From contig WTXI01000168.1 of assembly GCA_022376515.1 (NCBI GenBank), positions 16,154-80,153 on the forward strand: a DNA stretch of 64,000 nt, read 5' to 3'. Each line of letters starts with the position of its first letter. Position 1 is the stretch's first letter. The DNA comes from Lactifluus volemus (taxonomy: Eukaryota > Basidiomycota > Agaricomycetes > Russulales > Russulaceae). The position numbers and the translations under genes were made by a program. The notes beneath the pieces were generated by a model. That model ran no database searches. It saw nothing but the letters and a program-made list of their open reading frames with translations, and was not told the DNA's origin. Shown one piece after another: positions 1-15,194 of the stretch.

Positions 1-175
1 GTCTCTCAAGCAACCTGCTGCACATCCCGTCCTCACACGTCATCTGATCTGACATTGGTAACTGCGATCATCTGACTATTGGTTCGCCCACCAACTTTTT
101 TTCTCATCATTGTGGGTTGTCTTTTGACACATGTATTGTTTGTGCGAGCATAGACAAGTCTTCCCTCATTGCCGT

Positions 176-627
176 GTTCTCTATTGGTCCCGTCATCAAC
201 GATTGGCACTCTAATCTTTCGGTTCACAGGCCTTCTCTCATGCAAAGATCATTTTTCGGGAACCGATGTCCTTTTCATAGTGCGTCATTTCCCTTGATTA
301 GTGCAGATGGTTCTGATACGGAAGAATGTCAGGCAACTAGGGATGCTAATGCAAGCGCAGATGTACTCGTCGGCCTCTTGTCGCGCAAGAAGAACTGCTT
401 TAAGCGCCTAGAAACGTATACTAAAGCTCAACTTCCTGATCCAATGAGGGAATTCATGGTACAGATGATGGTTGAGGTTATTGGAGTTGTTGCTACTGCA
501 ACAAAAGCGATCAAGCAGTGGTGGATCAGTGAGCGAATCCGGGTTGCACCTGATTGATCATCTTCAGAGGAATATCTGGGGACCCTCAGGCTGATCGGGA
601 GGACGGATATAGAGGATGCGCTGCTGG
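176..627 (+). pseudogene. NLR remnant: fragment of a Goodbye-domain STAND gene
   Basis: This stretch is a diverged third copy of part of the two NLR genes at 20.7 kb and 27.2 kb. It matches them from the first intron (CCTCTATTGGTCCCGTC) through the exon encoding the second half of the Goodbye domain (NASADVLVGLLSRKKNCFKR and the ATKAIKQ helix) to the start of the next exon (the YLGTLR / GRTDIEDAL equivalent). The homology stops abruptly near 627. The NACHT and ankyrin parts are absent, and the intron border before the NASADV exon has lost its CAG|GCG form. It is a dead fragment, not a gene. Homology is seen directly; the domain name rests on resemblance to fungal STAND N-terminal Goodbye proteins. 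Confidence 0.8.
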
Positions 628-657
628 GGTCGAGTTACACCAATGCGTAACTCGACC
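628..657. repeat. Perfect 11-bp inverted repeat (hairpin) at the NLR breakpoint
   Basis: GGTCGAGTTAC is followed by an 8-nt loop and by GTAACTCGACC. It begins exactly where homology to the NLR copies ends. It may be a scar of a rearrangement or the tip of a small foldback element. Confidence 0.7.
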
Positions 658-2115
658 ATGAGTCAACATGTTGACAGCTCAGGTCGGACCACACCGGACC
701 GCGGCAACACTAAGTGTAAAAAGCTTCTGTGATTTAGCTGATGCCAACACACGATTCGGTGACTGAGATTTTCGTTCTCCCTTGAGAAAAGGATATTCAC
801 TTGATGTGTAGAAAACGAAAAGGGCAAGAACTCCGCGAATAATGAAAGCTTTGGCAATGACTGGTCTTTACTACATTGTTTAGTAGATTTACCAGGACTC
901 TTCTTATTAGGCACTCGAGGTCGCATGTCTCAGGAGAATGGTCGGGATTTACCCGGATTCGCAGGCACGCTCAACCTAGTTACAGAACAAACGGTCAGGT
1001 GCCTATTGGCCCGGCTATCTCTTCAACCATTTGAGTAACTGCCATGTCAAGTACAACACCCCAATCCGACGGCCATCAACGAAAGGTACGGTGCCGTCGG
1101 TACTAAGCTCGCGATCAAATTATGACCCTGCACAATTCTCATGCTCAGTCGGCGGTCAGTCGAAGCAACGCCCGGTGCTCTCCGTGGCGTTCCGCAGCGT
1201 GAGACCATTACAAAGATAAACGGACACTTCACCTTGCTTTATGGAGGGATATAAACAAGCATTATACTGATGCTTGGCGACTGCGGTAGCATAGTCAACA
1301 AAAATAGACCGCTGATTTACCACAGAGATTCCGCCGGCGGATCCATCATGGATGAATGGAGACCATGATGATTTCGGGCGATTCGGGGAGGAAGGGGTGG
1401 ATAGGAAGTAATGGCGACTTAGAGTAAGTAATCTGCGTCGCCGCACGGCGCATTATTACGTCTGGTGATTTTAAGTTGAGGGTCTCAGACGAAGCGTGTG
1501 AACATGAGCCAACACCGCGCCGTCCCTGGAAGACTCCGGGTCGTGCGACCCTGTCGTTTCCCTGTTCGTTGTTGGTACAAACCTAAACAAAAGCCTCTCA
1601 CTTCCGCCTGCTTTCCTAAATACTGTATATTTGATAACAATCCTTCCTTTCGCCGTTGAGACGGGTTCGACATCAGATCTAGGGGATGGGTCTTTTGACT
1701 CGACCCACCATCAAACCACGAACTATCCGTGTCCGCTTTGACGCCTTGTCACTATGCTACGCGGCTCACTCGAGGCGATGTGGATTAGGGGTTGTGTGTG
1801 CGCTGCTGTTTGAGACCCAGAGTCAAATCCCATGAACTTATTAATAATCCTACTGGAACTTTGACAGCGCGAACGATACTCGTAACCAAACAGAGTGACC
1901 GGGCTTTATTTTCACGGACAACGGGGCTTCGTACACACCACACCACACCACACCAGAAGAACCTGAAAGGGAACCTTAGAGAGAGCGTACAAGTACATAA
2001 CAGGGTCACATATCCTGGTGCGCAATAATAGTTCCAATCGAGCTCACAATTTGGGAAATAGACGCTGTCTCCATCAGGAAAACCTTACACAGATACAGGA
2101 GATTGGAAGCGCAGA
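658..2115. other. No recognisable gene
   Basis: Only short open frames on both strands, none with a recognisable domain or a convincing exon chain. A minor CACAC-type microsatellite lies near 1935-1955. An exon of an unrecognised gene on the minus strand around 1160-1440 cannot be excluded. Confidence 0.5.
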
Positions 2116-4060
2116 CTAGAGGGTGTATCCCCGACCCCAAGCACCTTCCGAATCTGGAGGAGCGTAGATCTGTCCTTCGAGAGAGTCTCCGCTCTCTAGC
2201 TTGGTGTCCGTGACCAGAGACCGTTCAATGCGCACATGGAGATCCAAGTCGCTCGGGGTTATGACACAGTCGTCTCCCGATGACCCTAGGGTGCGATCTC
2301 CGCTGAGCTCGCCTGCGCGCTTCGACTCCTTGAAGTAGCGGAGGTCGCGCGGGGTAGTAGGCGAATTTGGCATCTGTGTTACGACAACAGGCGCTTGGCT
2401 TGCTCCAGCCTCTAAGCACGCTACTGGGTCAGTGGATCAGGTACGGGCGGCAGCCTGTACTCACCCCGTGTATGAAGGATAATGCGTTGACTCATGATCC
2501 ATGTGATAGCAAATGCAAGCGATACACTACGTCCCACAAGATCAGGTTCATGAAGACGACTTCAAGAAATAAGAGAGATACCCAGATGATTGGATGGCAT
2601 GATCTGTGCCTCGATACAAGACGATGTTTATGATGTTCACAACTGTAGAAATGAAAGAGGTTAGCTAGGTGCCAATGGCCGAGCGAAAGAACATACTCGC
2701 AACCGCGACAAAATACATCAAACCATCATATAAAAGTCTTGGCCTGGGGTAAGACCTTTGACTACTGCCATCTGAAAAATCACTTACATCGTTACCAGTC
2801 CTGAAGCACTATAAGGAGTCGGAATTAGCATCACGTGTTTAATATAATACGACTAACGCAGATGCTTCGGCCCTTCTCAACTTGAGAAGGTAATATGTTG
2901 AAATTGATATCATGAGGCAATCATATAGCGTGGCTACGAGAGAAAACGACCAAGTAGCCAAAAACGCTGTAGGGTGAGAGCTCCCAATCATGCAGCTAGA
3001 TGATTTATCAGGAAAAGGCAGTTAAGATTAGGAGATTACACCTACTTTCCCTGATCATGCGTACCCACGCAACCTTCAATACATTCTCATCGAAGAGAGA
3101 TAAAAGCTACACTTACATTGGTCATCTGGGCTATATCGCATGTCAATCAGTCGATATTCCTATCGCAATGGGCGCTTAACTCACGAATCCTGTTAGCTAC
3201 AGCAGATATCCACTCAACCTGCGCTCATGAATCAAAACAAGAATGTTAGATCAGAGTGAGTAAGGACAGACCACGGTAGCAGCTATAAACGACCATGAAA
3301 TGGTTCGGCCAACCCAAATATTCCGCTGAGCAATGTTCCACGTCCTGGAGTTTGTAGTCAGCCACTGAGCGAGACGTTACAGGACAGTCACTGCAAGACC
3401 TACCGAAGACCCATGATTATATGTGACACCGTGAGTTGGGTCGCTAAAATAGTCCACTAGGTCATGAGTGGCCAGATGGAGGGGAACACTGATACTGTAC
3501 CTTTGAATACAGGAGGGGCACGAACAAAACGGCGGCAGATCCTAGCCGTGAAACTGTGGCTGAAAAACCCTACATTGCTGATGACCATTGTGACTACGCT
3601 TATGTACCTATAGAACATGTGAGCAGGTGCCATTATAATTGGCACAGAGACAGTGATAAAAGACATGCCGAATGAGAATAAATAACACTAGGCCTAGTCT
3701 GTCCAACTCAGTGAAGGGTTCATATTCGCGAGCTCGTCTCGAGAGACTCACTTTCTTCGATCAGAGGTCTTGTACATGCGATATTCGGCATGGAGTGTTA
3801 TGATATAACTGGTTCAGAATGAGTCACGGGTGAAAGGCTCACGAAATGTTGTCACTAGCAACATACTCATAAGCAGCGATAGAAATGGATGCAATACGTA
3901 AGTATGCAGCTGCTGAAAGTGCACTCTGACTTGGAGAGATAGTGGGGCTAGCAGCGAGGGCACTCATGACCAATCTTTCAAACTTCCCAAGAGAGACGTA
4001 GGGGAAGTAGGAAATAGGGAAGGGAATGGAGGACTTTGGTGCTCTGGTGCCAGTGTTCAT
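2116..4060 (-). CDS. DUF6533-domain multi-pass membrane protein
   Basis: A chain of small exons on the minus strand spells the conserved landmarks of the fungal DUF6533 family in order. The N-terminal helix AAAYLRIASISIAAYEY (exon 1, 4060-3843) is followed by EYRMYKTSDRRK near 3750, ISNVGFFSHSF...RAPPVFKG near 3506-3608, then TVSHIIMGLR joined across an intron to RTWNIAQRNIWVGR. Next come VEWISAVANRIR near 3200, FLATWSFSLVATLYDCLMIS near 2900, LLYDGLMYFVAVA near 2730, NIINIVLYRG near 2630 and AFAITWIMSQRIILH near 2500. The last exon is a hydrophilic Ser/Asp-rich tail ending at 2116. This gives about seven hydrophobic segments. Most exons have GT-AG borders. The family is common and often expanded in Agaricomycetes; its function is unknown and a receptor-like role is speculation. 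Not every join was traced, so a local lesion is possible. Confidence 0.75.
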
Positions 4061-6870
4061 GGAAAAGTGATGTGCTTTTTATACTTTTGATATTGTCGTG
4101 CGTTGTGACAGGTAGTCCAAGTCGGCCTGGTGGTTGCGCGTCACATACATACTCCTTTTCTCCGACGAAAAGCACCAGAGACGGAATTATGGAATTTATC
4201 GTGGGAGGCCGAAATAACGTGTGGATGAAGAAACGTACTGTATTCGGCTTTGGCTTTGATCGGAACTAGTCACCTTTAGCTTGTGCCAATGGCAGGGAGG
4301 GAGACACAAGCTGCTTCAATACAATAAATTTTGATCATAAGCAAAGTCACTTTGCTAGAAATTTGAATAAGGAAAGGTAGCACTCGCACGCGACGAGATC
4401 TGTCATTTTCCAAATTGATTTGCGCGTGGGAAATGATGCATACGTGGACGATTCAGAAGAAGACCAACCTACTAAGGCAAGTTCCCACAATGCTCAGTTG
4501 AAGCTCTCATAGCCCATAGTTATCCGTGGACACCTGGGGCTATGGGTTATGAGGGATTATGGGGTATGAGGGATGCCAATAACCCCGAAAACCAACTTGG
4601 TAGACAGAAATTGGATGGTATTGAGGGATTATGCGTTATGAGAGCTATGGGTTATGAGAGCCTCAACTGTATAGCTAAATGGCCAGGGAGAACACCGGGT
4701 AAGTCGGCGATCAGACGACTGTCAGATCGACTTGTGTGCTAACCCCAGCAATCAACAACCTTGACAGATGTTCATTTGCGGGCGCGCCCGGGGTTAACCT
4801 TATATAGACACGAGCACAATCTCTTGACCAGAAAAAGTCGTCCCTAGACGGCGGACAAAATCCGACTACGAAAATGCCATACATCTTCAGACTCAGAAAT
4901 TCCAATTCGCGCTAATAGGGTTCCAGGGATAGTGGATCAGATGGCATCGTAGCCATTGATCAGAGGCTACAAAAATCAACAGGGATGTGGAGTATCATGA
5001 CTAGCACTATACCGGCTTTGGTTATGTCATGATTAGTAGACATTGGACGTCACTCTGCTCGCGCTCCGTCAATGCGGAGGCGCGCACATGTGTGTGCCTG
5101 AAGGCAGTTTCTATTCTCTTAGGGACGACATCAAGTCGTAACGACTCTCGTTCAAGTAATGCACCAGACAGGTTCAGGTCAGTGTTGAGGGCGTAGAGGC
5201 CCGAAATGTTGATGTGTTGGTAAAAAAAAATCAAAATAGGTCTGAAAAATGCGCACAAGTTTAGCACGTGGGCAATTACGCAAACTGTTATCCTGTATCC
5301 ACGCAAGTAGGCGTCTCGAGAGCCCTGGTATTATGCCTGGGGCTGAACCTTCTGACAGTGTGTTGCTAGCGAAAACGAGTTTCTTTGAACCATTGACGCC
5401 TGATTGAGCAACGGAATTATCGGCAACTTCCTCGATGAGCTTCTTGGTCGAAATTCTCTGAGCGTGCACGATAAGGTGGGAACAGCGTGGTTGGAACGGC
5501 GACTAGTCGCGTTCAAGGGTTCCTTTCGAGGCAATGTTTGGTGCACCAAACACGCGGGAAAGTAAAAATAAATTTTTGGCCTCGATCGGCTGCAGCGCAA
5601 ATTCAGGATCGTGAAGAACGAATTGAGTAGATAGGATAAGGGGGAAATGGAAATTCCGAAGCGGGTTGGTTACTTCGCCTCCCGCATCCGGTCATTTGCG
5701 ATCAAAAATAATGACAGGACGTACCTATCAGAACGCTCTTGAACACGACATTCTTCGATCTGTGGCCTTTTGATGATGGGTGATAAATACAATCGAAAAT
5801 AAGGGCTGGGTTTTCCGCTGAGGAATGAAGCGAGTTGGAGAATACTAACGGTCGAGTGACGATGGGGAGGGACGAAAGATGTAGGAAGGCTTTGTGGGGA
5901 TAGCTATTTTTAATCAGCCTCCGATTACCGTAATCCCAGTTACGCCAGAGTAATTGAAGGCCCAACGGATCATACTATAATGAAGCTTGATGGGCCTGAC
6001 GCTCATGCCTTGAGGCTACTCAGGGGTCTATACCCAAGGCACGGAAAAAAGAAGACTAACTTAGCACTCTACGATGGTCCACTCGGCGCAGACTCACTCG
6101 ACAGTCAGGATTTTGCCTTAGCAGACGTTTCGATCTCCGCTTAGTAGTTGTGTGGGGGGCCAAGTGAGGAACGCACGCGTGATTGCTATTGAAAAGTTAT
6201 CTTTGGATGATATAGTACTTTTTTTTTTTCAAGGCTGAAAGAATGTGAGTTGTTAGTTAAGGAGACTTCTGAGTCTGTGGGAGGTGCAATGGCTTTGCGG
6301 GTGTACTCGCCCGTGCTATTCATTTGGAATTTCATAAACTGTCAGTGTATTCAACTTCCGACCCGGCAGACTTGCGTGATGGAACCATACTGTATTTGGG
6401 ATATATTTGGGATGCTCATCACTGATGACATTTTACCACCACTGTTATTCCATATCTTGCTATCTTTCAGGTTATATGTATAAGGTGCTATTATAGTTCC
6501 AAGGATCATTCATTATTAGCTCTGGTTCGAGGTACAGAGCCTTATCAGTTGTTATCGCTGACTGTACGGGAAACTCTGCCAACCGCCGAGTGGACCAGAC
6601 ACCATACTACTGTAGCACCTTTGTTACTATTCAGTCGCCCATCAGAGACAAAGACGGGTATTGGGGGTAACCTGTCCGCTCTTCAAGCCCATTTAGCGGC
6701 TGTGGGTAACAAGCTTTACTGCTCTTTTTACGCCATTGAGAGGTGGGGGAGCGGAACCTGAACCTGGTTTTGGACTGACTGGTCACGTTTGAAGATGAGG
6801 TCATGAAGATGAGGTCATAAAATATTTATTTGAATTTACTGCTTCTTCGCAAACTAAATTTTACTTTGCC
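4061..6870. other. About 2.8 kb without a recognisable gene
   Basis: Short unrelated open frames only. It holds the inverted-repeat element at 4495-4669. Minus-strand open frames at 5179-5600 overlap in different frames and match no family I know. Confidence 0.5.
4495..4669. repeat. Small inverted-repeat (MITE-like) element, about 175 bp
   Basis: The left end CAGTTGAAGCTCTCATAGCC and the reverse complement of the right end CAGTTGAGGCTCTCATAACC agree over about 25 bp with two mismatches. The interior repeats TATGGGTTATGAG and carries no coding capacity. The flanking 8-mers do not match, so no clear target duplication is visible. TIRs beginning with CAG suggest a hAT-like non-autonomous element, which is inference. 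Confidence 0.5.
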
Positions 6871-8502
<1,632 letters not shown>

Positions 8503-8726
8503 AAAGAACGTTCCTAGTATTTACGTGGTGGTTAGGTGTCATGTCTTTTTCGCCCTCAAAACCTGTGTCCGATGTGTTTGTTACGACACACTGGATGTTT
8601 CGAAAAAGGGGTGAAACGGACGTCGATACATAGCGTTCTATGGACTAGAGATACAAATGTAAGCTGTGTACGGCTCGTTTTGAAATACATAAAATATGGC
8701 CAGGTGCTCAAAAGCGTGGATGAAAT

Positions 8727-11700
8727 TTAAGCTTTACTAGTAGTTTGTTTGCTCTCCTGGTCTGCCTTGCTCGAAGCGGAATCTATACGCCACACGTGCA
8801 GGATCTCGTCGAGAGAACGCATCGCCCACCCTGAGCCGAGGGTCGTCGTCATTTGTGTACCTGTAGCGTGAAGCACCTCGCGTACACCACGTTCCAGTGC
8901 CGCCGCGTCGCCACCCGACCCGTCCGGCGGAGGCAGTTCGACACAAGCGGCATGCGCGCGCTGTGCCAGGCCCTGCAACACCCCGAGAAGTGTAGAGACG
9001 GGAACGTTATTCCGAAGTAGGTACCACGCGATCGCGCCCGCACCGACGACGTCCACTACGGCCGTCGGTATCGACTCACCGCGCGCGTATACTCCGAGGG
9101 CGTTCAGGAACGCCGGGTCAGTCCGGACCGCTTCCAGCTGCTGGTCCAGCGCATACAACGTGCCGGATAACGTGCCATCTCGAATCAGTGGCGTGCGAGG
9201 GTTATTTTCGCTCTTTCCGCTGAATCGCCTCTCGTAAACCTTGCCGTAAAAGTCGGCGGCAAAACGGAGGTCTTGTAGCCGAAGATGAAAGTAGCGCGAG
9301 GAAGGCTTCATGACGCGATAGCGGTACAGCAGGAGGTGTGACTGAAGCGTTTGCGGTTTATCTTGCAGTATGCTGTCGAGCAGACTGGCGCGACAGTATG
9401 CGTTGAACAGCTGTTCTGAGGCCGTCTCGAAATCATTCCGGCAAAAGTGATCGGCAAACGCCAGGAAGAACGGGTCGATGGAAAAGGAAGAGATGAATTG
9501 GCTCAGGTCACCAGCAGGATGCCCGTTCGTATCTGTGAGCCGTGGGAAATCGAGGGTAGCAGCGTCGCCAGAGGATGATCCCGAGCGTACGAGAAGGCTG
9601 CGGCTGCCCTTGGGGTCTTCTAGATAGCTCAAGAATGCCGTTCGGCGCTTGACGTAGATCGTCTGGCTGCGAAGAAGCGAAACCTTGTGCCGCTGGACAT
9701 TTGCAAGGTCAAGGTAAAATGGCCAGTACCTTGGTGTATCGACACGGATGGAGAGAACCTTGTCAAAGTCGGGGATAAGAGTAGGCGAAATCAGCTGAGC
9801 CATTTCGACATCCGGGCCTTCCTTGACCTTGATCTTGACAGGAAGGTAAACGATTTCTTTTGTGTCGACATCGCGGGCAATGAGACACCTCGGTTCGACG
9901 GCCAACACCCACAAATGACGTAAAGCTTGTAGGTATGACTTGTTATCCGAGGACACGGGCGCAAACCGGGGGAAAAAGGCAGCAACCAAACATGCGATGG
10001 CCGCGTCTGAGCACCCTAACGTGTATCTACCTCCACCTAGGAACAGAAGGCCGAGGGACATGTGGGTAGCCATGTGGGTTCCGTAGCGCATTGCCTGATT
10101 GTACATGCCGTACGAGTATCGGAGCCTCCGAAGACAATTGATTTCTCCCGTACCTGCCATCACGATGTTCAACGAGATGGATATCAGATTTAGCCCATCG
10201 CGAATCGCATGTCGCTTGATCTTATGATCATAAGCAGGCCCTGTACAGATAACCCTTGTCAAAGACATGGAGGTTAACCATATTGTGCCGAACTTACCAT
10301 TAGTGTACGCCATGCGGCTAAATGTATCGTAATAGTTGATAAGTAGCAGGTACGGTTCTTCCCTTGCAGTACCCGCATACTTGAGTGCTATCGCGAAGCA
10401 ACATCCCGCGATTATGTTATAAAACGCAAGGTCGATGGCATCATCGATCGTCTTGCCCTGCCCTCGTTCGTCCAGAGCTTTGATGATGTAAGGTGGAAGT
10501 TGTGCATCGACCCACTCCCGAGTAGCCGTGATACGATCCCAGAGGATCAGATTTCGAGACAATGTACGCAACAGCAACAAGTTGGGTGGGATACGGTTTA
10601 GGGCCATGATAGTATCTGGGATAGTGAATATGTCAGCGACTTCTTGACTCTCAGTTCTGAGATACATAAACCCAAGGGCGATCGTGGCCGCTGGTGAAGT
10701 AAGGTTGATGTCGAAGCCCTCTCGCGCACGTCGGCCACGCATGTGAGTGGGAGCTTCCCCGTGGATGAGGATTCGGAGTTCCGAGACAAGTGCCTCATCC
10801 GCGGGTACCCGCACGACAGAGCCCGCGCCCAACGTGACCATTCCAAAGGCGAGCGCTGCGGCCATGGCATAAGCTTCGCGATGCTCGTTGCTGAGGTCCG
10901 GCTGGGTAAGGTCATTGCGACTGATTTGTTTGAGGCAGACTTCCGCCATCCGTCGGTTTTTCGAGCCCATGTATAGGAGACCGAGGCCAACCAAACCCGC
11001 TGCTTGGGTTATTAAAGGAACGTTGAGATCTATCGTCGGGGTAGGGAGAAGCGCGGGTGTGTGAACGGCAAGTAGCTTGGTCACGTGTCTGTTCCCACTG
11101 CCGACGTTGGCTGCGGATAGACCAAGTAATATCCCAATGGACGTCAAGTCATGTTTTGGTGTCAGATATCCAAAGGTGTGCCAGGTTAACATTTCCCGTA
11201 GATGACCAGTCAGTCCTAATCCGTATAGGAAACCTGCGTGTTCTGGGGTCAACTCAGAGGGCCTATTAAACTTGATCCACGAGCTTTCGATAATAGTTGA
11301 GGAAGGAGAAATCCTCAGTGCCGCAGCGACGCCATTGTGGAAGTCCCCCCAATTAAGGCTGTCCAGAGGAATTTTGTTTGGCTCTGGAGCTATAGTCACA
11401 TTTTGCGGCTGAAGGTGGATCGAAAACTCGATTCTTGGGATGGCGTAAGCCTCTCGAGTTACAGTAGGAACAGATCCGAACGTGAACAAGGCCCGGCCCA
11501 AGGGTAAAGCAAGCGTTCTTTCTGCGATTCGGAGGACATGGTTCTGTTGTTCCTTCGCCTGGTCATGCTCGCTGTGGGGTAAAATCAGGTCAACTCTGGC
11601 ACCAGTAGATCGTATTCGTTCAGGAACACACCTGAGCTCAGGACGTTCGATCATCCTAACTGTTGGGATCTCCGAAGATCGCAGCATCCGCGCGACCTCA

Positions 11701-14700
11701 TCCAGTCGTTTGTCTTGACCAAATCTGATGCGCGTAAAATCGTCGATATTCAACTCCACGCCCGAGCTCGCACCGACTTCTCCCGCAGCCGCGGAAGCCG
11801 CTTGGTAAACCAGTGATCGTATGCTCGGCCGTTGGGGGTTACCCTAATGATGTCCTTAATTCAAGGTTCCGTAGTCATCCGGGCGGGTCGCTTACCAAAA
11901 ACGCCTTGACAGGTCGATAGCCGTTCGTATTCAATTCGCTAGGGTTGACGTTTGCACCCTCGGCCAAGTCATTCCGGCCGACAAACTCGTATGCAGCGGT
12001 CGGCCAGTCCTGGCGGGGAGCCAGCTGACATATCCTTGCAGCTTCTCCAAGTGGAGCTGCGAGTCCAAGAGGCAAACCGTTGAGGAACGCAGGGCCAATT
12101 CCGTGGCCGACCATTAGATGCATAGCATTCTCTGCCCGCTTTCTGCTGTCTTCAACCGTCTTGTCTGCAAGGCACCGGTAGATCAGAGTGAGTTGACGCA
12201 GATACGCGAGCGGCTCAAGTGTCCCGTACGCGTAGCCAGGAGAAAGCTTGAACTGTGATGCGAGTTTTCGGATATCGTACCAAGGTAACTTCCAGTCTGG
12301 GTTGTTGATCCTTCCGTAGAACATGGCTGTCATATCTGGAGGCCAAACAGGTAAGCGGTCATCGACAAGTGTGGAATCTACGGGTGCGTCAGTGAGTATA
12401 CCCTTCTCGTCCAGCCAGAGAATACGTACGATTCACCCAACCCGACGTCACGTTTGGGCAGAAACGCTTCCAGTAGTCAGTCCACTCTGGCCGAATGATA
12501 CTCGCGATGAGACACATCAGACCCGCCAGGCGATGAACGTCATCATGCCGATGGATCATAAGACGAAGGTCTTCGCCTAACATATGCAACGCATTAAGTA
12601 TAGGAGCGAGGAGAGCATGAGGTCGTTTGTGTATAGCCAGGGGCTTCCGAGAGGAACGCTGTGGGAGCTGTAGATTTGAGAGTACAACATCGTCCTCGAG
12701 GCGTTCGCGGGAAGCCGAATAGGCCAGACGTTCCCATGCATCGCTAGTTTTGGTTCGTTCCGTCGGATCAGATTCGATTTCGAGTATCGACAGCAAGGCC
12801 TTATTGAAGCATTCGAATTCCGTTTCGGGGTCGCAACTCAGTCGACGAGATCTCCATGCATCCGTGAAGGTCACGTGCAGTCCAAAGAACCAGTCTGCAG
12901 GTAAGGTAAGTGCGAGAACTTCCAGGCACTGCTTCGTAAGCAAATCCTTGGGTGTGAAATCAATTGAGGCCCGAGATACACTACCATCGATCAATTCAAT
13001 GGTGACAGTAGACCGGATCGGGTCTCTAAGAGCGACGACCCTGTTGTATAACATTGCGGTGCTCGACCCATCCACCTCCATCGGCCCTGCTGACGACGAG
13101 GGACGTCCACCTGGAGAGAAATGAGGAATAGCACCGGTGACTCCTACTTTTGACGCATTATATTTCCGTAATCCATGGGTGAGTATGGTCAAAGCGCCAT
13201 TGGGCTCGGCAACGAGAAGATCATCGACGTTAGATCTCATAATACGCATGGGTGCCACCGATACCGCAGTATGTTCTCCGATTGGGGACACTTCCAAAGT
13301 TTTATCTGAACTTTTGGTAACAGATAGGATTGTTACTATTTTGGATGCTGGGCGACAAACGCCAAGGAAAGCGCGATCGACTTGACCGTCGAAGCGCTGA
13401 TCGAAAACTGAAACTGTTACTTTTGGCCAGTCGGTAGACCTATGTGAAGCGGAAAAGAAATCAAATCAAGGGAGCATGAAGTAAAGTTTGGGGGTACCCA
13501 CTCGTCCTCAGTCAGCTCCATAGTGTATAGTCTGGTAATCCAGTGAGTAGAGCGCATGCGAGTATAGTCGGCCGGCCTCAGGGGAACATCGGGCTCCGCC
13601 CTACCACCAAGAACCATGCGATTTATGTCAAAACTCGGCTTATCTCTCCGGAGAGGAGACAGATCCTCATGTAGCAGAGGTAGCTGGGTCCTCGATGTCC
13701 CTGCAGCCATAGAGGAAATGCTTGGCATGGGAACGATCGGGGCATGATGTCGATTGTATGGAACGGGGAATGTTTCCATAAGACGATCCTCGGAAGGAGG
13801 TTGTGATTGCCACGCGAACCCTTCCTTGCCAACTATGGTTTGTCGTTGATTGTCGGGCGCACCGGCAGCCATCGAGGCCCGCTTTTTGCGGAATCGAGAT
13901 TGTGCCAGAGAAAAGGGTATGTCCCCGAGTTTCATGTAGGCATACCTCCAGACACTTAGCTGGCGCCGCTCTGGGTGGACCGTAACAAGAAGATCGCTAT
14001 CTTCTCCATGACCTCGATGAGATACCCAGATGATGACTTCGCCGGCTGAAAGAGGCTCCGAGGTGTGACCGGACGAGTCGTCATCGTGATTCAGGGAAAG
14101 CGGGACGGAATGAAATCCACCAACGATGTCAGCGGCGTGGTCAACGACGGTAGCTTCTGCCAGTGGGCTTATGAGAGAAAAGACAGTGGGAAGGATTTCA
14201 TCCCCTGTCAGTTTCGCTTCTTGAACTTCCATCGGCTCCAAAACGCGCTGAATGATGACGCCATGTGGATACAAAGGCCACGCTTTGCGCACGATGAAGG
14301 GCAGAGAGAACGTGTACTCGACACCATCCCTTAGGTATATCCACCCGACGCTGCGAAGAAAGACGAAAGTCGCACGCACTCGAGTCTCTGGTTCGATCTC
14401 TCGCCTGCGCTCTTGTTCGGCGGCCCTCTCAAAGGGACCAAAGGTAGCCCGGGTACGATTGTCACTTTCCCGTTCGCGCGAGAATCCAGGGTTGGTGTCG
14501 TTCGTATAATGACCCGAGGATGGTGAAGTTGGAACGGCGCCAGCTTGTTGAAGCCAGCCATTGCAAGCCCACTGCACGGGCTGTCCTTCATGGGAGAATG
14601 ACCACTGCTTCTGAATGACACCGCCAACGCACAGTACGACCCGTTCCTGGTCCCACTGTAACTCTTCCAGTAGTACCTCATCCTCGGTTTCATTGGCATC

Positions 14701-14895
14701 GTAGAATGCAGAGTGTTGCCAATCTCGGTCGAGATTTGAACCTCGAAGCGCGGAACGAATAGAACGCAATAAGGTCGACTCTTGAGCAGGATTTTCGAAG
14801 TTGAGCGGTGGTCGGAGGTAACGAGTGTTCATGGCGAACGCTGGTAATTCAGAGCAAGCTTCCGGTCTACTCATCGATATATTAGAACTCAACAA
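8727..14895 (-). CDS. APC1: Anaphase-promoting complex subunit 1 (APC1/BimE/Tsg24)
   Basis: Largest scaffold subunit of the APC/C ubiquitin ligase, nuclear, needed for mitotic exit. Four exons read through in phase: 14895-13502, 13439-12452, 12402-11896 and 11843-8727, with introns of 62, 49 and 52 nt. The total is about 2000 residues, in the usual range for the family. The N-terminal part has the RVVLCVGGVIQKQWSFSHEG beta-propeller-like segment. A central segment is GYAYGTLEPLAYLRQLTLIY. The C-terminal half carries helical proteasome/cyclosome-type repeats (AGLVGLGLLYMGS, YAMAAALAFGMVTLGAGS, MATHMSLGLLFLGGGRYTLG). An alternative start lies 21 nt downstream (MSRPEAC). No lesion seen. Tail-to-tail with DAHP synthase. 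Confidence 0.93.
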
Positions 14896-15084
14896 CGAAC
14901 ATTTGACAGGATATCCCCATTCACCAAACTGCCTATGGAAGCCCTGACTACTCTGACGTGGTGTTGCAAGTCGATAGGAAGGGGGCTCAGCACAGTGGAT
15001 AAAATGTGGAAGTCATGTCCTGTCACAAACCCAGAACGCGTCAGTCACAACGACGCGTCTTGCCTTCGGACCACCACTATATGT

Positions 15085-15160
15085 GGCCATTGACGGAGAA
15101 TCACATACAACTTTCGCGGTTACTCTGTCGGTACGGTGCAGAAGTGGATGTTCGAGGAAA
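15085..15160 (+). pseudogene. NLR remnant: fragment of an ankyrin repeat
   Basis: The stretch ENHIQLSRLLCRYGAEVDVR is nearly identical to KNHIQISRLLCQHGAEVDIR in the ankyrin region of the NLR genes at 23.7 kb and 30.2 kb, also at the DNA level. Homology ends on both sides within a few tens of bases, so this is a short captured or decayed piece. Confidence 0.8.
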
Positions 15161-15194
15161 ATGCAGCTATAACCCCCCCTCCCCCTCGTCGTAA

